Part shown: positions 16,765 through 25,731 of the stretch, in pieces
Numbering within the stretch: position 1 is the first letter of the stretch
Layout: each line of letters begins with the position of its first letter
DNA from: Thiomonas sp. FB-Cd
GTDB lineage: Bacteria; Pseudomonadota; Gammaproteobacteria; Burkholderiales; Burkholderiaceae_C
Length of the DNA: 64,000 nt
NCBI RefSeq assembly: GCF_000733775.1
Contig: NZ_JPOE01000005.1
Span: 434,001-498,000 of the forward strand
Direction: 5' to 3'
The notes under the pieces: model-generated
Databases searched by the model: none
Told to the model about the DNA's origin: nothing
Seen by the model: the letters and a program-made list of their open reading frames with translations, nothing else
Translations under genes and position numbers: made by a program

Positions 16765-17715
16765 ATGTCCAGCCTGATCTGCGGCTCCCTCGCCTTTGAC
16801 ACCATCACCGACTTTCCCGGCCGCTTCTCCGAGCACATCCTGCCAGACAAGGTCCACATGCTCAACGTGGCCTTCCTCGTGCCCACGCTACGGCGTGAGT
16901 TTGGCGGCTGCGCAGGAAACATTGCCTATGGCATGAAGCTGCTCGGCGGTGAGCCCCGAATCGTCGCAGCGCTTGGTGCGGACGGACTTGACTATGAGGT
17001 GCGGCTGGACCGTCTGAACATTTCGCGCGAGCATGTGCACGTCGTACCGACGGCCCACACGGCGCAAGCACACATCATCACCGACCGCGACAACAATCAG
17101 ATCACGGCGTTCCACCCTGGCGCGATGAGCCATGCGCACGAACAACCCGTGCCAACGAATATCGGTGCCCACATTGGCATCATCGCCCCGGACGGTCGCC
17201 AAGCCATGCTCGATCACGCGTCGCAGATGGCAGCATGCGGCATGCCCTTCGTTTTTGATCCCGGTCAGGGCCTGCCCATGTTCGACGGAACCGAGTTGCG
17301 CGATTTCATTGAGCAGGCGACCTGGGTCGCGGTGAATGACTACGAGGCTGCAATGCTCGTCGAGCGCACCGGCTGGAGCCTGCATGAGGTCGCCCAACGT
17401 GTACACAGCGTCGTGGTCACCAAGGGCGCTTTGGGCTGCGACGTGTATGAACAGGAAAAGCACATACACGTGCCGGGGCTGCAGGCCACCGCCGTCGTCG
17501 ATCCAACAGGCTGCGGCGACGCATTCCGTGGAGGGCTGCTATGGGCGCTCGAGCAGGGATGGACCATGGCCGATGCCTGCAAATTGGGCAACGTCCTGGG
17601 CGCCTGCAAGATTGCCAGCGCCGGACCGCAGAATTACAGCCTCAATCGCGACGAGGCCCTGCGGCGGTTCCAGTCCGAGTACGGCACACCGCCCGCACAA
17701 CGTCCGATGGATTAA
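16765..17715 (+). CDS. PfkB-family carbohydrate / nucleoside kinase
   Basis: A 316-residue ribokinase-fold enzyme. It begins MSSLICGSLAFDTITDFPG, has the first PfkB signature region around FGGCAGNIAYGMKLLGGE (residue 45 on) and the second, with the catalytic Asp, in VVDPTGCGDAFRGGLL near residue 250. It resembles adenosine-kinase-like members more than fructokinases, but the substrate cannot be fixed from sequence. It is divergent from glpK across about 160 bp, so a link to glycerol metabolism is not implied. Confidence 0.88.
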   Translation: MSSLICGSLAFDTITDFPGRFSEHILPDKVHMLNVAFLVPTLRREFGGCAGNIAYGMKLLGGEPRIVAALGADGLDYEVRLDRLNISREHVHVVPTAHTAQAHIITDRDNNQITAFHPGAMSHAHEQPVPTNIGAHIGIIAPDGRQAMLDHASQMAACGMPFVFDPGQGLPMFDGTELRDFIEQATWVAVNDYEAAMLVERTGWSLHEVAQRVHSVVVTKGALGCDVYEQEKHIHVPGLQATAVVDPTGCGDAFRGGLLWALEQGWTMADACKLGNVLGACKIASAGPQNYSLNRDEALRRFQSEYGTPPAQRPMD

Positions 17716-18101
17716 CTCGACCACCCGATCGGTTCGAACCCCCATATGGTTTGGTTTGCGGGCATGTCCGCGGCCTGGCCGAAGTGCCACGCCCCACCCG
17801 CCCTTTCTTCGCAGCGGCGCGTGCGAGTTGACACGCGGCACATCATGAAACACCGGCGTCGGGCCGCACTTGTGGCTGATGTACAGCGCACTGCCAGGGT
17901 TTGCGCGTCTGGGTCGTGTCCACGCAGGCGTGCGCAGCGACAGGCATGAGCGACCCTGCTCATGCCAAGCCGGCGCACGGCCTGGTCAACGTAGAAGCAC
18001 CACGCTTGTTTTCCCGGCTTGAGCAAGAAAACGAGGGTGGTCGTAAAGTTTTGCCTGGCGCTGCCTCCTTGCAGCGCGCACCGCGCCCCCCCAGCCCCAA
18101 C
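17716..18101. other. Intergenic stretch, nothing convincing
   Basis: About 385 bp between the kinase and the MFS gene. Frames here are short and Arg/Cys-rich. The palindrome GGTTCGAACC near 17731 looks like a tRNA T-arm, but no tRNA can be folded around it. Confidence 0.4.
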
Positions 18102-19346
18102 ATGTCCACTCCGACCTCCGCGCTGGCTAGTCCAGCGTCTGCACCGCACAACACGCGCTACCGCGTATTGGGTGCAATCAGCTTTTCGCACATGCTCAAC
18201 GACATGATGCAGTCGTTGATGATTGCCATCTACCCGTTGCTCAAGAATGGCCTGCATCTGAATTTTGCGCAGATTGGGCTTATTACCCTGACCTATCAGT
18301 GCACAGCCTCAATCCTGCAACCGATGGTGGGCCTGTACACGGACCGCAAACCGCAACCCTACTCACTCTCGGTTGGCATGGGCTTCACCTTCACGGGTCT
18401 GCTGCTTCTGTCGCGCGCCAACAGTTTCGCCCACGTCCTCCTGGCGGCCGCCTGCGTGGGTATGGGCTCATCGATCTTCCACCCCGAGTCCTCGCGGGTG
18501 GCGCGCATGGCATCGGGCGGCAAACACGGGCTTGCGCAATCCATCTTCCAGGTGGGCGGCAATGCGGGGAGCGCGCTGGGCCCCCTTCTTGCCGCAGCCA
18601 TCATCATTCCGCATGGGCAGGCCAGCATCGCCTGGTTTTCCGCAGCTGCACTGCTCGCAATGATCGTCCTCGGCTTCGTCGGGCGTTGGTCCAGGCACCA
18701 GTTGCGCCCCGGAAAGCGCAAACCAGTGATGGTCACCACCCAGTCTCATCCGCCAGGGGTCGTGCGCAGAACGATGACGGTGCTTCTGGCCCTTGTGTTC
18801 TCCAAGTTCTTTTACCTGGCGTCCATCAACACCTATCTCATCTTTTTTCTGCAACATCGCTTCGGCATCAGCGTGCGCGACGGGCAGCTGCACCTGTTCA
18901 TCTTCCTCGCCGCCGTCGCCACTGGGACCTTGCTTGGCGGGCCCATCGGCGACCGTATTGGCCGCAAACGCGTGATCTGGGCTTCCATTCTCGGTGTGGC
19001 GCCCTTCACGCTGGCGCTGCCTTATGCCAGTCTTGAGGTCTCAGCGTTCCTCACTGCCATTATTGGCTTCGTCCTGGCCTCTGCCTTTCCCGCCATGGTC
19101 GTGTACGCGCAAGAGCTCATGCCGGGGAAGGTGGGCGCGGTGTCCGGGCTCTTCTTCGGGTTGGCCTTCGGGCTTGGCGGGATCGGTGCTGCGGCGCTTG
19201 GGCAACTCGCCGACGTGGTGGGCATCGTCAATGTGTACAAGATCTGCTCCTTCCTTCCACTGATCGGACTGCTTGCAGCGTTCCTGCCCGATCTGCATGT
19301 GCCGAGACCGGCACATGCACCGACCGCCGCAACGCCTGAAGGCTGA
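18102..19346 (+). CDS. fsr: MFS transporter, fosmidomycin-resistance (Fsr) type
   Basis: About 414 residues with roughly 12 membrane segments. The Fsr-like opening YRVLGAISFSHMLNDMMQS is followed by LLKNGLHLNFAQIGLI, GLYTDRKPQP (loop 2-3 motif), SSIFHPESSRVARMA and, later, GGPIGDRIGRKRVIW (the repeated MFS loop in the second half). Proteins of this class export fosmidomycin and some other drugs; the natural substrate is unknown. The ATG at 18102 is chosen because the upstream in-frame stretch is not protein-like. The next gene starts 5 bases after its stop, so they are co-transcribed. Confidence 0.9.
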   Translation: MSTPTSALASPASAPHNTRYRVLGAISFSHMLNDMMQSLMIAIYPLLKNGLHLNFAQIGLITLTYQCTASILQPMVGLYTDRKPQPYSLSVGMGFTFTGLLLLSRANSFAHVLLAAACVGMGSSIFHPESSRVARMASGGKHGLAQSIFQVGGNAGSALGPLLAAAIIIPHGQASIAWFSAAALLAMIVLGFVGRWSRHQLRPGKRKPVMVTTQSHPPGVVRRTMTVLLALVFSKFFYLASINTYLIFFLQHRFGISVRDGQLHLFIFLAAVATGTLLGGPIGDRIGRKRVIWASILGVAPFTLALPYASLEVSAFLTAIIGFVLASAFPAMVVYAQELMPGKVGAVSGLFFGLAFGLGGIGAAALGQLADVVGIVNVYKICSFLPLIGLLAAFLPDLHVPRPAHAPTAATPEG

Positions 19347-19351
19347 GCGGC

Positions 19352-20536
19352 GTGGGTGATCAGCGTCGGGTGGTCATTGCGGGAGGCGGCATTGCCGGGG
19401 CATCCCTTGCCTACGTGTTGGCGCAGCGGCAGGGCGTGAGCATCACCCTGCTGGAGCGCGAGGCGCAATGTGGGGCGCATGCGACCGGCCGCTCCGCCGC
19501 GCTCTACATGCCCTCCTACGGGCCGCCGGGAATCCGCGCACTGACGATCGGTAGCGGCGCGTTTTACACCACACCTCCGGCAGGCTTCAGCGAACACGCG
19601 CTGCTGTCGCCGCGTGGCGCCCTGCATGTGGCTTGGTCGCGGGACGATCCGCTGGTGACCACTGCCGGCGCCAACGAAAAGCTTGATGCAGTGGAGCGTG
19701 ACGCGCTGGCAAGCGGGGTTCACGTGCAGCGCCTTTCCGCCGCCCAGTGCTTGCGCATGTGCCCAGTGTTGCGAAGCACGGGACCAAGTCACGCTCTGGT
19801 AGGCGGCGTCTACGAACCTCACGCCCAGGACATGGACGTCGACGCAATCCTCCAGGGTTTCTTGCGCGGTGCGCGCAAAGCTGGAGCGACCATCGTGACA
19901 GGCGCCGAGGTCCTGGCGCTGGAGCGAGCTGCTGATGCATGGCAAGTGCGCACCAGCGCAGGCATCTGGCCCGCCGATGTGCTGGTCAACGCTGCCGGCG
20001 CCTGGGCCGACGCGCTGGGACAATGCGCAGGGGCACAGCCCATCGGCCTGCAGCCCAGACGCCGCAGCGCCTTCACCTTCGACGCTCCAGCAGGCATGGA
20101 CTGCCATGCCTGGCCCTTGGTGATCGGAGTCGACGAGAGCTTTTACTTCAAGCCCTCAGGCGGCGCCCTGCTTGGTTCACCCGCCAATGCAGACGCCGTA
20201 GCCCCGCAGGATGTGCAGCCAGAGGAACTGGACATTGCCGCAGGCATCTGGGCCATTGAACAAGCGACCACGCTCACCATACGGCGCCCACGCAGCACCT
20301 GGGCTGGCTTGCGGAGCTTTGTCGTCGACGGCGAACCGGTATGCGGCTACGACCCCGGTGTTCCAGCGTTGTTCTGGCTCGCGGGCCAAGGTGGCTACGG
20401 CATCCAAAGCGCGCCCGGCCTGGCGCGTGCGGCGGCCGCTCTGCTGTTGGAGGACACGCTGCCCACTGATCTTCAGTCGCACGGCCTGCGACGTGCCATG
20501 CTCGACCCGCTGCGGCTGCGCAACACAGAAGCTTAG
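19352..20536 (+). CDS. FAD-dependent oxidoreductase, DAO family
   Basis: A 394-residue flavoprotein beginning with a GTG 5 bases after the MFS gene. The dinucleotide-binding motif VVIAGGGIAGASLAYVLA is at the N-terminus, followed by LLEREAQCGAHATGRSAA, typical of glycine oxidase or D-amino-acid dehydrogenase-like enzymes. The C-terminal FAD motif is in LAGQGGYGIQSAPGLARA. It oxidises an amino or hydroxy acid; the substrate is not determined. Coupling to an exporter gene hints at a joint function, but none is established. Confidence 0.9.
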   Translation: MGDQRRVVIAGGGIAGASLAYVLAQRQGVSITLLEREAQCGAHATGRSAALYMPSYGPPGIRALTIGSGAFYTTPPAGFSEHALLSPRGALHVAWSRDDPLVTTAGANEKLDAVERDALASGVHVQRLSAAQCLRMCPVLRSTGPSHALVGGVYEPHAQDMDVDAILQGFLRGARKAGATIVTGAEVLALERAADAWQVRTSAGIWPADVLVNAAGAWADALGQCAGAQPIGLQPRRRSAFTFDAPAGMDCHAWPLVIGVDESFYFKPSGGALLGSPANADAVAPQDVQPEELDIAAGIWAIEQATTLTIRRPRSTWAGLRSFVVDGEPVCGYDPGVPALFWLAGQGGYGIQSAPGLARAAAALLLEDTLPTDLQSHGLRRAMLDPLRLRNTEA

Positions 20537-20578
20537 GCTTGGTGGTGCGCCTGAGGGCCAGGCATTGCGCACGGCAAG

Positions 20579-21376
20579 TTACACATGCGTTTGCCCGGTT
20601 GCCTGATCCGAAACGATATTGCCGTCGACCAGGTTCAGGATCCGGTCACAGCGCTGAGCAAGGCGAGGATCGTGGGTGACGACAAGTACGGCGCACCCGA
20701 ACTCGCGGTTGAATCGGCGCAACAAGGCAAAGACGTCGTCGGCGCTGTGCGTATCGAGATTGCCCGTGGGCTCATCCGCCAGCACAAGGGGCGGGCGGGT
20801 CAGGAGGGCGCGTGCAATCGCGACGCGCTGCTGCTGCCCACCCGAGAGCTCGTTTGGCCGTTTGTGGGCGTGCGCAGCCAAGCCGACGGCATCGAGCAGG
20901 GCCAACCCCTGCCGTTCAAGTTCCTCGGTGCGGCGTGCGCCTTGCACCAGCGCAGGCATCAATACATTGTCCAGCACAGGAAAAGCCTGGATCAGATGGT
21001 GGAACTGAAACACGAAGCCGATGGATCGCCCACGCAATGCAGTGCGCTCGGCGTCCTCGAGCATGCGCGTGGGAGTTCCCTGCAGATACAGTTCCCCATC
21101 GGAGGGCGCGTCGAGCAGGCCGATGACGTTGAGCAGCGTGGTTTTCCCCGAACCCGATGGCCCCACCAGCGCCGCGAATTCGCCGCGCGCAAGCGCGAAA
21201 CTGATCCCATGCAAAACCTCAGTCTGCAGCGGCGTCCCCACCTGGTAGGACTTGCGCAAAGCGTCCAGACGCAGCACTGGCTGGGCAGGTAATCCTTGCT
21301 GTGACGCGTCGACCCGCAAATGTTCCCCAGCGGAGCCAGGACGTCCTTGAGCAGCATCGAATTGACTATCAGACAT
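20579..21376 (-). CDS. ABC transporter ATP-binding protein, LolD/MacB-like
   Basis: About 265 residues. Walker [14 protein letters not shown]-loop in FVFQFHHLI, signature [15 protein letters not shown], Walker [13 protein letters not shown] and the switch His in VVTHDPRL are all present. The sequence around [14 protein letters not shown] and [17 protein letters not shown] is typical of the LolD/MacB class, which drives lipoprotein release or periplasmic efflux rather than import. The ATG at 21376 overlaps the permease stop by 8 bases. It is last in the adaptor-permease-ATPase operon, convergent with the FAD oxidoreductase gene. Confidence 0.93.
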   Translation of the reverse strand: MSDSQFDAAQGRPGSAGEHLRVDASQQGLPAQPVLRLDALRKSYQVGTPLQTEVLHGISFALARGEFAALVGPSGSGKTTLLNVIGLLDAPSDGELYLQGTPTRMLEDAERTALRGRSIGFVFQFHHLIQAFPVLDNVLMPALVQGARRTEELERQGLALLDAVGLAAHAHKRPNELSGGQQQRVAIARALLTRPPLVLADEPTGNLDTHSADDVFALLRRFNREFGCAVLVVTHDPRLAQRCDRILNLVDGNIVSDQATGQTHV

Positions 21377-22571
21377 AGCGAATCGCCACCACCGGATCAA
21401 GCCGGGCTGCGCGCATGGCCGGAAGCGCTGCCGCGACCACACCGGCAAACGTGGCCAGAACCACCGATTCGACAACAAGCGCGAAGGGCACAGGAACGTA
21501 GAACAGTGTGGGCCCGTAATTGTTGAAGACCCACACCATGCCAACCCCAGCTGCTGAACCGAGTACCGAGCCGGCGAAACCTACCGCGGCGCCTTCGAGC
21601 AGGAATACGGCGAGGATGCGCCGTCGCGTTGCCCCCATGGCTCGCAGGATGCCAATCTCGCGCGTACGCTGCACCACACTCACGGCCAGAACGCTGGCGA
21701 TCCCGAATGCCACCGACAACGCGACGAAAAAGCGAATGAGGCCGCTGGAGAGGGATTGCGAACGAAGCGCGTTGAGCAACTGGCCATTGGTGGTCATCCA
21801 GCTTTCGGACTTCAGACCGGTAAGCCTGCTGATGCGCGCGGCGATGGACTCCGCATCGAAGATGTCATGCACGGTCAGATCGATTTCCGTCACGCCCCCG
21901 GGCAGGCCCAGAAGCGCCTGCGCTGGCTTGAGGCCCATGTAGAGGTAGCGCTGGTCGAGGTCGCGCACGCCGAGCGAAAAAATGCCCGCAATATCGAACA
22001 CCTGAGAGCCGCCGGAGGCTCCTTGCACGCGTAGCTTATCGCCCACGCGCAGGCCGAGATCTTGCGCCAGGCGGTTACCGATGAGAATCTGGCTGGCGCC
22101 CACCTCAAATCGGCCCTGCACGATGTCCTTGTCGACCGGGATGACCCGCACATATTGCTGCGGCACGATGCCAATCACGGCGACAGCGCGCACGGCAGCG
22201 CCACGCTGCGCGAAAGCGGGACCTGTGATGATGGGCGAGGCCGCGGTCACACCGGCAAGGTGCCGCAGCACGTCCAACACGCCTGGCCAGTTGTTGACCG
22301 AGCGCAGGCGTTGCGGGCGGGCGTCGGCTGCGCGCAGGTCCACTGTGCCCGAAGGCACGGGCGAGACGAGAGGCTGCAGATCGGGACTGCTCACCACGAT
22401 GTGTGCTTGCGTGCCCAGGGTGCGCTGCACAATGTTGCCTTGCAGCCCGTCGACCAGCGCGGTGATGAACACGATGACCGCCGCGCCGACTGCGACGCCA
22501 ACGATGATCAGGATGGTCTGCGCGCGTCCGTCGCGCAGAAAGTTGTAGGCGATACGCCAGGTCAGTCCCAT
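21369..22571 (-). CDS. ABC transporter permease, MacB/FtsX type
   Basis: About 400 residues with the four-helix MacB/LolC topology: TM1 around residues 15-40 (AQTILIIVGVAVGAAVIVFI), a large periplasmic domain, then three TM segments near the C-terminus (FFVALSVAFGIASVLAVSVV; AAVGFAGSVLGSAAGVGMVW; SVVLATFAGVVAAALPA). The conserved cytoplasmic segment REIGILRAMGATRRRIL precedes the third helix. It works with the adaptor upstream and the ATPase downstream, as a tripartite-type exporter; a dedicated outer-membrane channel is not encoded nearby. Confidence 0.92.
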   Translation of the reverse strand: MGLTWRIAYNFLRDGRAQTILIIVGVAVGAAVIVFITALVDGLQGNIVQRTLGTQAHIVVSSPDLQPLVSPVPSGTVDLRAADARPQRLRSVNNWPGVLDVLRHLAGVTAASPIITGPAFAQRGAAVRAVAVIGIVPQQYVRVIPVDKDIVQGRFEVGASQILIGNRLAQDLGLRVGDKLRVQGASGGSQVFDIAGIFSLGVRDLDQRYLYMGLKPAQALLGLPGGVTEIDLTVHDIFDAESIAARISRLTGLKSESWMTTNGQLLNALRSQSLSSGLIRFFVALSVAFGIASVLAVSVVQRTREIGILRAMGATRRRILAVFLLEGAAVGFAGSVLGSAAGVGMVWVFNNYGPTLFYVPVPFALVVESVVLATFAGVVAAALPAMRAARLDPVVAIRYV

Positions 22572-22593
22572 TGGCTGCTTTGCTCGGGGGACG

Positions 22594-23823
22594 CTAGCGG
22601 GAAGCGCCGGCGACTTCGTTGCGCGGGCTGCTGGCCGTATCGATTCCAGAACCTGCGGTGGAGGGCAGCCCCTGCAACGTGGCACGCACGCGCTGGTGTG
22701 GCTGCACGCTGCGCTCGGCGATGACCACGTCACCGGCATGCAGACCTTTGGTCACCTCGCTGGCCACCAAGCCCTGAAGGCCAAGAGTGATGTCCTGCGG
22801 CTGCGCGCGGCCTGCGCGCAACACTAAAACCTGGGCGTTGTTGCCGCGATGAGCCCTCAGCACGTCATTCGGCACGACCAGCGCTGCTGCGCGCTGGCCG
22901 GTGGTGATGTCGCATGAGGTGGTCATGTCCTGCCTCAGCCAGGAGGGTGGCTTTGCGACCGTCAGTCGCAGCTCGATGGTGCCGCTCGTGGTATCCACCG
23001 CCGGGGCGATGAATGTGAGCTCAGCACCAAAAGGCCGATTGGGAAAAGCGTCAGTCAGGCATTGCGCGCCCTGGCCAAGCGCCAGGTGCTCGAGGTTCTG
23101 TTCATCCACGGGCAGCGACACCTGTGTGGAGCCAGCGCGCGCCAGGGTGAACAGGACTTGTCCAGGCGTGATCGTATCGCCGACCTCCACGTTGCGCGTG
23201 AGCACCTGACCGGCCACCTCGGCGCGTATGAAGCTGCGCTGCTGCACTGCATTGGCCGCAGCGAGTGCGGCGCGCAGTTGCATTTCGGCCGCTCCACCCG
23301 GTTTGTCGGCATCCCAAGCGGCACGCGCACTGCGCACCTGGGCCTGCGCTGCGGCCAGCGCCTGCTGCGCCTGCTCCAGTGCCTGCTGCGAAACCGCGCC
23401 CTGCGCGACCTGCGCACGGGCGCGCGCCTCTTCGCTGCGCGCGAGTTTCTCCACCGATTCGGCGCTCACGAGCGTCTCGTGCGCCTGTGGTCGCGTTTGC
23501 CCAATCAACTGCTGCAGCGCGGCCTGGGCCTGATCGCGCTGTGCACGCGCCTGGTCACTGCGCAGTTCCAACAAGACCTTGCCGGGGCGTACCTCGTCAC
23601 CCCGATCGACCAGGCGCTTGATCACGACCCCCGTGATCTCACTTGCCACGCTGATGCGCGAAGGCGTGATGATGCGGCCTGTGGCGACCACGTCCTGCAC
23701 CAGCGGACGGCTCGCCACCCGGTAGGCCACGACCTGCGGCCCGCGCCACCAGTCAACCAGCCAAACTGCGGCCAGCACCAGCACAACAACGGCAGCGATC
23801 ATCCAAAGGAAACGACGAGGCAT
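22594..23823 (-). CDS. Periplasmic adaptor (MacA/HlyD-like) of an ABC exporter
   Basis: A 409-residue membrane fusion protein. Residues 5-25 are a membrane anchor (LWMIAAVVVLVLAAVWLVDWW). Then come the lipoyl half-motifs (VVATGRIITPSRISVASE and VDRGDEVRPGKVLLEL), an alpha-helical hairpin rich in Ala/Gln from about residue 105 to 215, a second lipoyl half (VARNVEVGDTITPGQ-like region) and a beta barrel. It bridges the inner-membrane permease to an outer-membrane channel. It is the first gene of the operon; the permease starts 22 bases after it. Confidence 0.92.
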   Translation of the reverse strand: MPRRFLWMIAAVVVLVLAAVWLVDWWRGPQVVAYRVASRPLVQDVVATGRIITPSRISVASEITGVVIKRLVDRGDEVRPGKVLLELRSDQARAQRDQAQAALQQLIGQTRPQAHETLVSAESVEKLARSEEARARAQVAQGAVSQQALEQAQQALAAAQAQVRSARAAWDADKPGGAAEMQLRAALAAANAVQQRSFIRAEVAGQVLTRNVEVGDTITPGQVLFTLARAGSTQVSLPVDEQNLEHLALGQGAQCLTDAFPNRPFGAELTFIAPAVDTTSGTIELRLTVAKPPSWLRQDMTTSCDITTGQRAAALVVPNDVLRAHRGNNAQVLVLRAGRAQPQDITLGLQGLVASEVTKGLHAGDVVIAERSVQPHQRVRATLQGLPSTAGSGIDTASSPRNEVAGASR

Positions 23824-23899
23824 AGGGGTAGAGCGGAAGGGAAATGCGCGACGGACGCATCATTGTCCGACAAGCGCACAGCAGCGCGCTCCTAAAAGG

Positions 23900-24721
23900 T
23901 CAAGCAAGCCCGCCGGAACGCCTTGCAACCAATCTGCCTTCGCGCAGGGCGACAATTTCGCCTTCGGCAAGGGCCTCCCAGTTGCCATCGCCCAGGGGCA
24001 CACTGGCCAGCATGATCAAGGGATGATCGCCGGCGTGGCTGCTGCGCACCTGCATGCCCGCCGCTTCCTGAACATGTGATCGCGCCGCCTTGCGACGCAG
24101 CAGATGCAATCCGGGCGTGCGAACCACCCCATCGGCCTGGCGACGGCGGTGCGCATGGGCGAACAGCACGTCACCGTCCGTATAGAGAAAATTGGCGGGG
24201 CCGATGGGGCGCAAACCCTCGGCGAAGGTCGCCACGACATCGAGCCTCGCCTCGACGCTCGGAATCTCCCTCTGCCACAGAGGCGCAAGCATGCGCAGAA
24301 GCTGACAAAACACGTGCTCCGAATCGGTCTGCCCGATGGGCTTCCAACATCCGGGACCGAGCGGCCAGCGCGTCTGGATGTCAGGGAGGTCGCCGTTATG
24401 GGCAAACACGTGTCGACGCCCTGCCAACTCGCGCGAGAACGGTTGGGTGTTGGCAAGGGCAACCGGCCCGCGCGATGCGCGACGCACATGCGAGAGCACA
24501 AGCGTGCTGTGAAAGTCGTGATCTTCCAGCACGCGCACGAAGGCACTTTGCACCGCGGGCACGGGCTCGCGCAAGACATGGGCCTCGGCACCATCGAAAT
24601 AGGCGGCGCCCCATCCGTCGGGATTGCCACCGTGGACATGCGCTCCGTGCAGCGCAAACTCGGCAAAGCGAAGTCGAACCCGCGCTGGGCGGGCACTATT
24701 GACAGCGAACAGTTCACACAT
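23900..24721 (-). CDS. Class II glutamine amidotransferase, YafJ-like
   Basis: A 273-residue protein. The catalytic Cys is residue 2 (MCELFAVNSARP), exposed after Met removal. HGGNPDGWGAAYFDG, SHVRRASRGPVALANTQPFSREL and FAHNGDLPD are the amidotransferase glutaminase motifs. YafJ-type proteins lack a synthetase domain and their acceptor is unknown; they may act as free glutaminases or with a separate partner. It is followed by the adaptor operon in the same direction, about 75 bp away. Confidence 0.92.
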   Translation of the reverse strand: MCELFAVNSARPARVRLRFAEFALHGAHVHGGNPDGWGAAYFDGAEAHVLREPVPAVQSAFVRVLEDHDFHSTLVLSHVRRASRGPVALANTQPFSRELAGRRHVFAHNGDLPDIQTRWPLGPGCWKPIGQTDSEHVFCQLLRMLAPLWQREIPSVEARLDVVATFAEGLRPIGPANFLYTDGDVLFAHAHRRRQADGVVRTPGLHLLRRKAARSHVQEAAGMQVRSSHAGDHPLIMLASVPLGDGNWEALAEGEIVALREGRLVARRSGGLA

Positions 24722-24741
24722 GGCAATGGTCGGATCGGCAC

Positions 24742-25512
24742 TCAGCGCTGCAGTTGCACAGAGCCCTGCACACTCACGGTCAGCGTGTACACACCAGCCT
24801 CAATGGGGACAGGCACCTCGGCAGGGCTGGCAGAGACCAGGGCGCGAAACATGGGTCGTGGCGCGGGAGTTAGCCCTTGCAGGTTCCCAATGCTGACGTC
24901 GCGCAGGGCGTAGTCCCGGTAACCAAACTCGTGCGCCGTGGCTTGGGCTCGGGCACGAAACTGTGCAATTGCCATTTTCGTGAGCTGCGTTTGTTCACGC
25001 GCCTGGAGATCGCCCGAGATCTCCGTACCAGTGCCATCAACTTGCAGGGTCTGCGCGAGCTGTGCGAGCAGGTGACCCAGCGCGACAAAGTCGGCCGATT
25101 TGAGGATCAACTGGGCACGTACCGTCCAGCCGTCCTGTTCGCTTTGACCGGAGACCGTCCGGTAGCGCGGCGTGGTCTGAAAACCTCCGGTCTGGACCGC
25201 CACCCCCGCTGTGGCATGCGCTGCCTCAACAGCCGCATCCAGCAACCTTGCGACCTCGACGTTGAGGGCTGCAGCGTCGGGACCCTGGCGCACGGCGGCC
25301 AGCGTCGCCACGGCGCGGTCGGGCTTGACTTCGCTGCGCGCCACAGCTTCGAGGTGCACGATGCCTGATGGCGCCGCGGGGCAGCACGGTGCAGCCCGCA
25401 TGGGCGGCGTGGGCAATGATGACTGGGCCTGGCAGGCCAAAGACAGGAACGCAAACGGCACAGCGGCAAGCAGCCGCTGCATCAACGCTTTGGAAATAAA
25501 ACGCGGCCTCAT
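24742..25512 (-). CDS. Exported SIMPL (DUF541) domain protein
   Basis: About 256 residues. A signal peptide (residues 1-29, with a basic start then RLLAAVPFAFLSLACQAQ) precedes a Cys/Pro-rich linker. The SIMPL domain follows: VHLEAVARSEVKPDRAVATL, YRTVSGQSEQDGWTVRAQLI and ALRDVSIGNLQ. The role of these periplasmic proteins is unclear. The signal peptide includes the sequence SLAC, which could act as a lipobox, so lipidation at that Cys is possible. The ATG at 25512 gives a proper signal peptide; the longer frame does not. Confidence 0.88.
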   Translation of the reverse strand: MRPRFISKALMQRLLAAVPFAFLSLACQAQSSLPTPPMRAAPCCPAAPSGIVHLEAVARSEVKPDRAVATLAAVRQGPDAAALNVEVARLLDAAVEAAHATAGVAVQTGGFQTTPRYRTVSGQSEQDGWTVRAQLILKSADFVALGHLLAQLAQTLQVDGTGTEISGDLQAREQTQLTKMAIAQFRARAQATAHEFGYRDYALRDVSIGNLQGLTPAPRPMFRALVSASPAEVPVPIEAGVYTLTVSVQGSVQLQR

Positions 25513-25731
25513 GTGCCAACTCCAGTGCGAGCAGTGCGTGCCACCATAACGCAGCGAGCTGTCCGGCAGCAAGCTGCAACAGAGAAAGCCGCGGGCGACC
25601 GGTGCAGGTCGCCACCGCTCCCAACCCTGAGAATCTGCGCTGCCTGTGAACTTAAGGCAGTCCTAAGCGGAGGAAAGGATCATTCAACACAAGCAAATTC
25701 GATCCCATCCGATCCATCCCGGAGGCACACG

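Noticed and set aside
17725-17745. GGTTCGAACC resembling a tRNA T-arm
   Set aside because: No acceptor, D or anticodon stems could be fitted around it.
19022-20107. 361-residue minus-strand frame
   Set aside because: Antisense to the MFS and FAD oxidoreductase genes.
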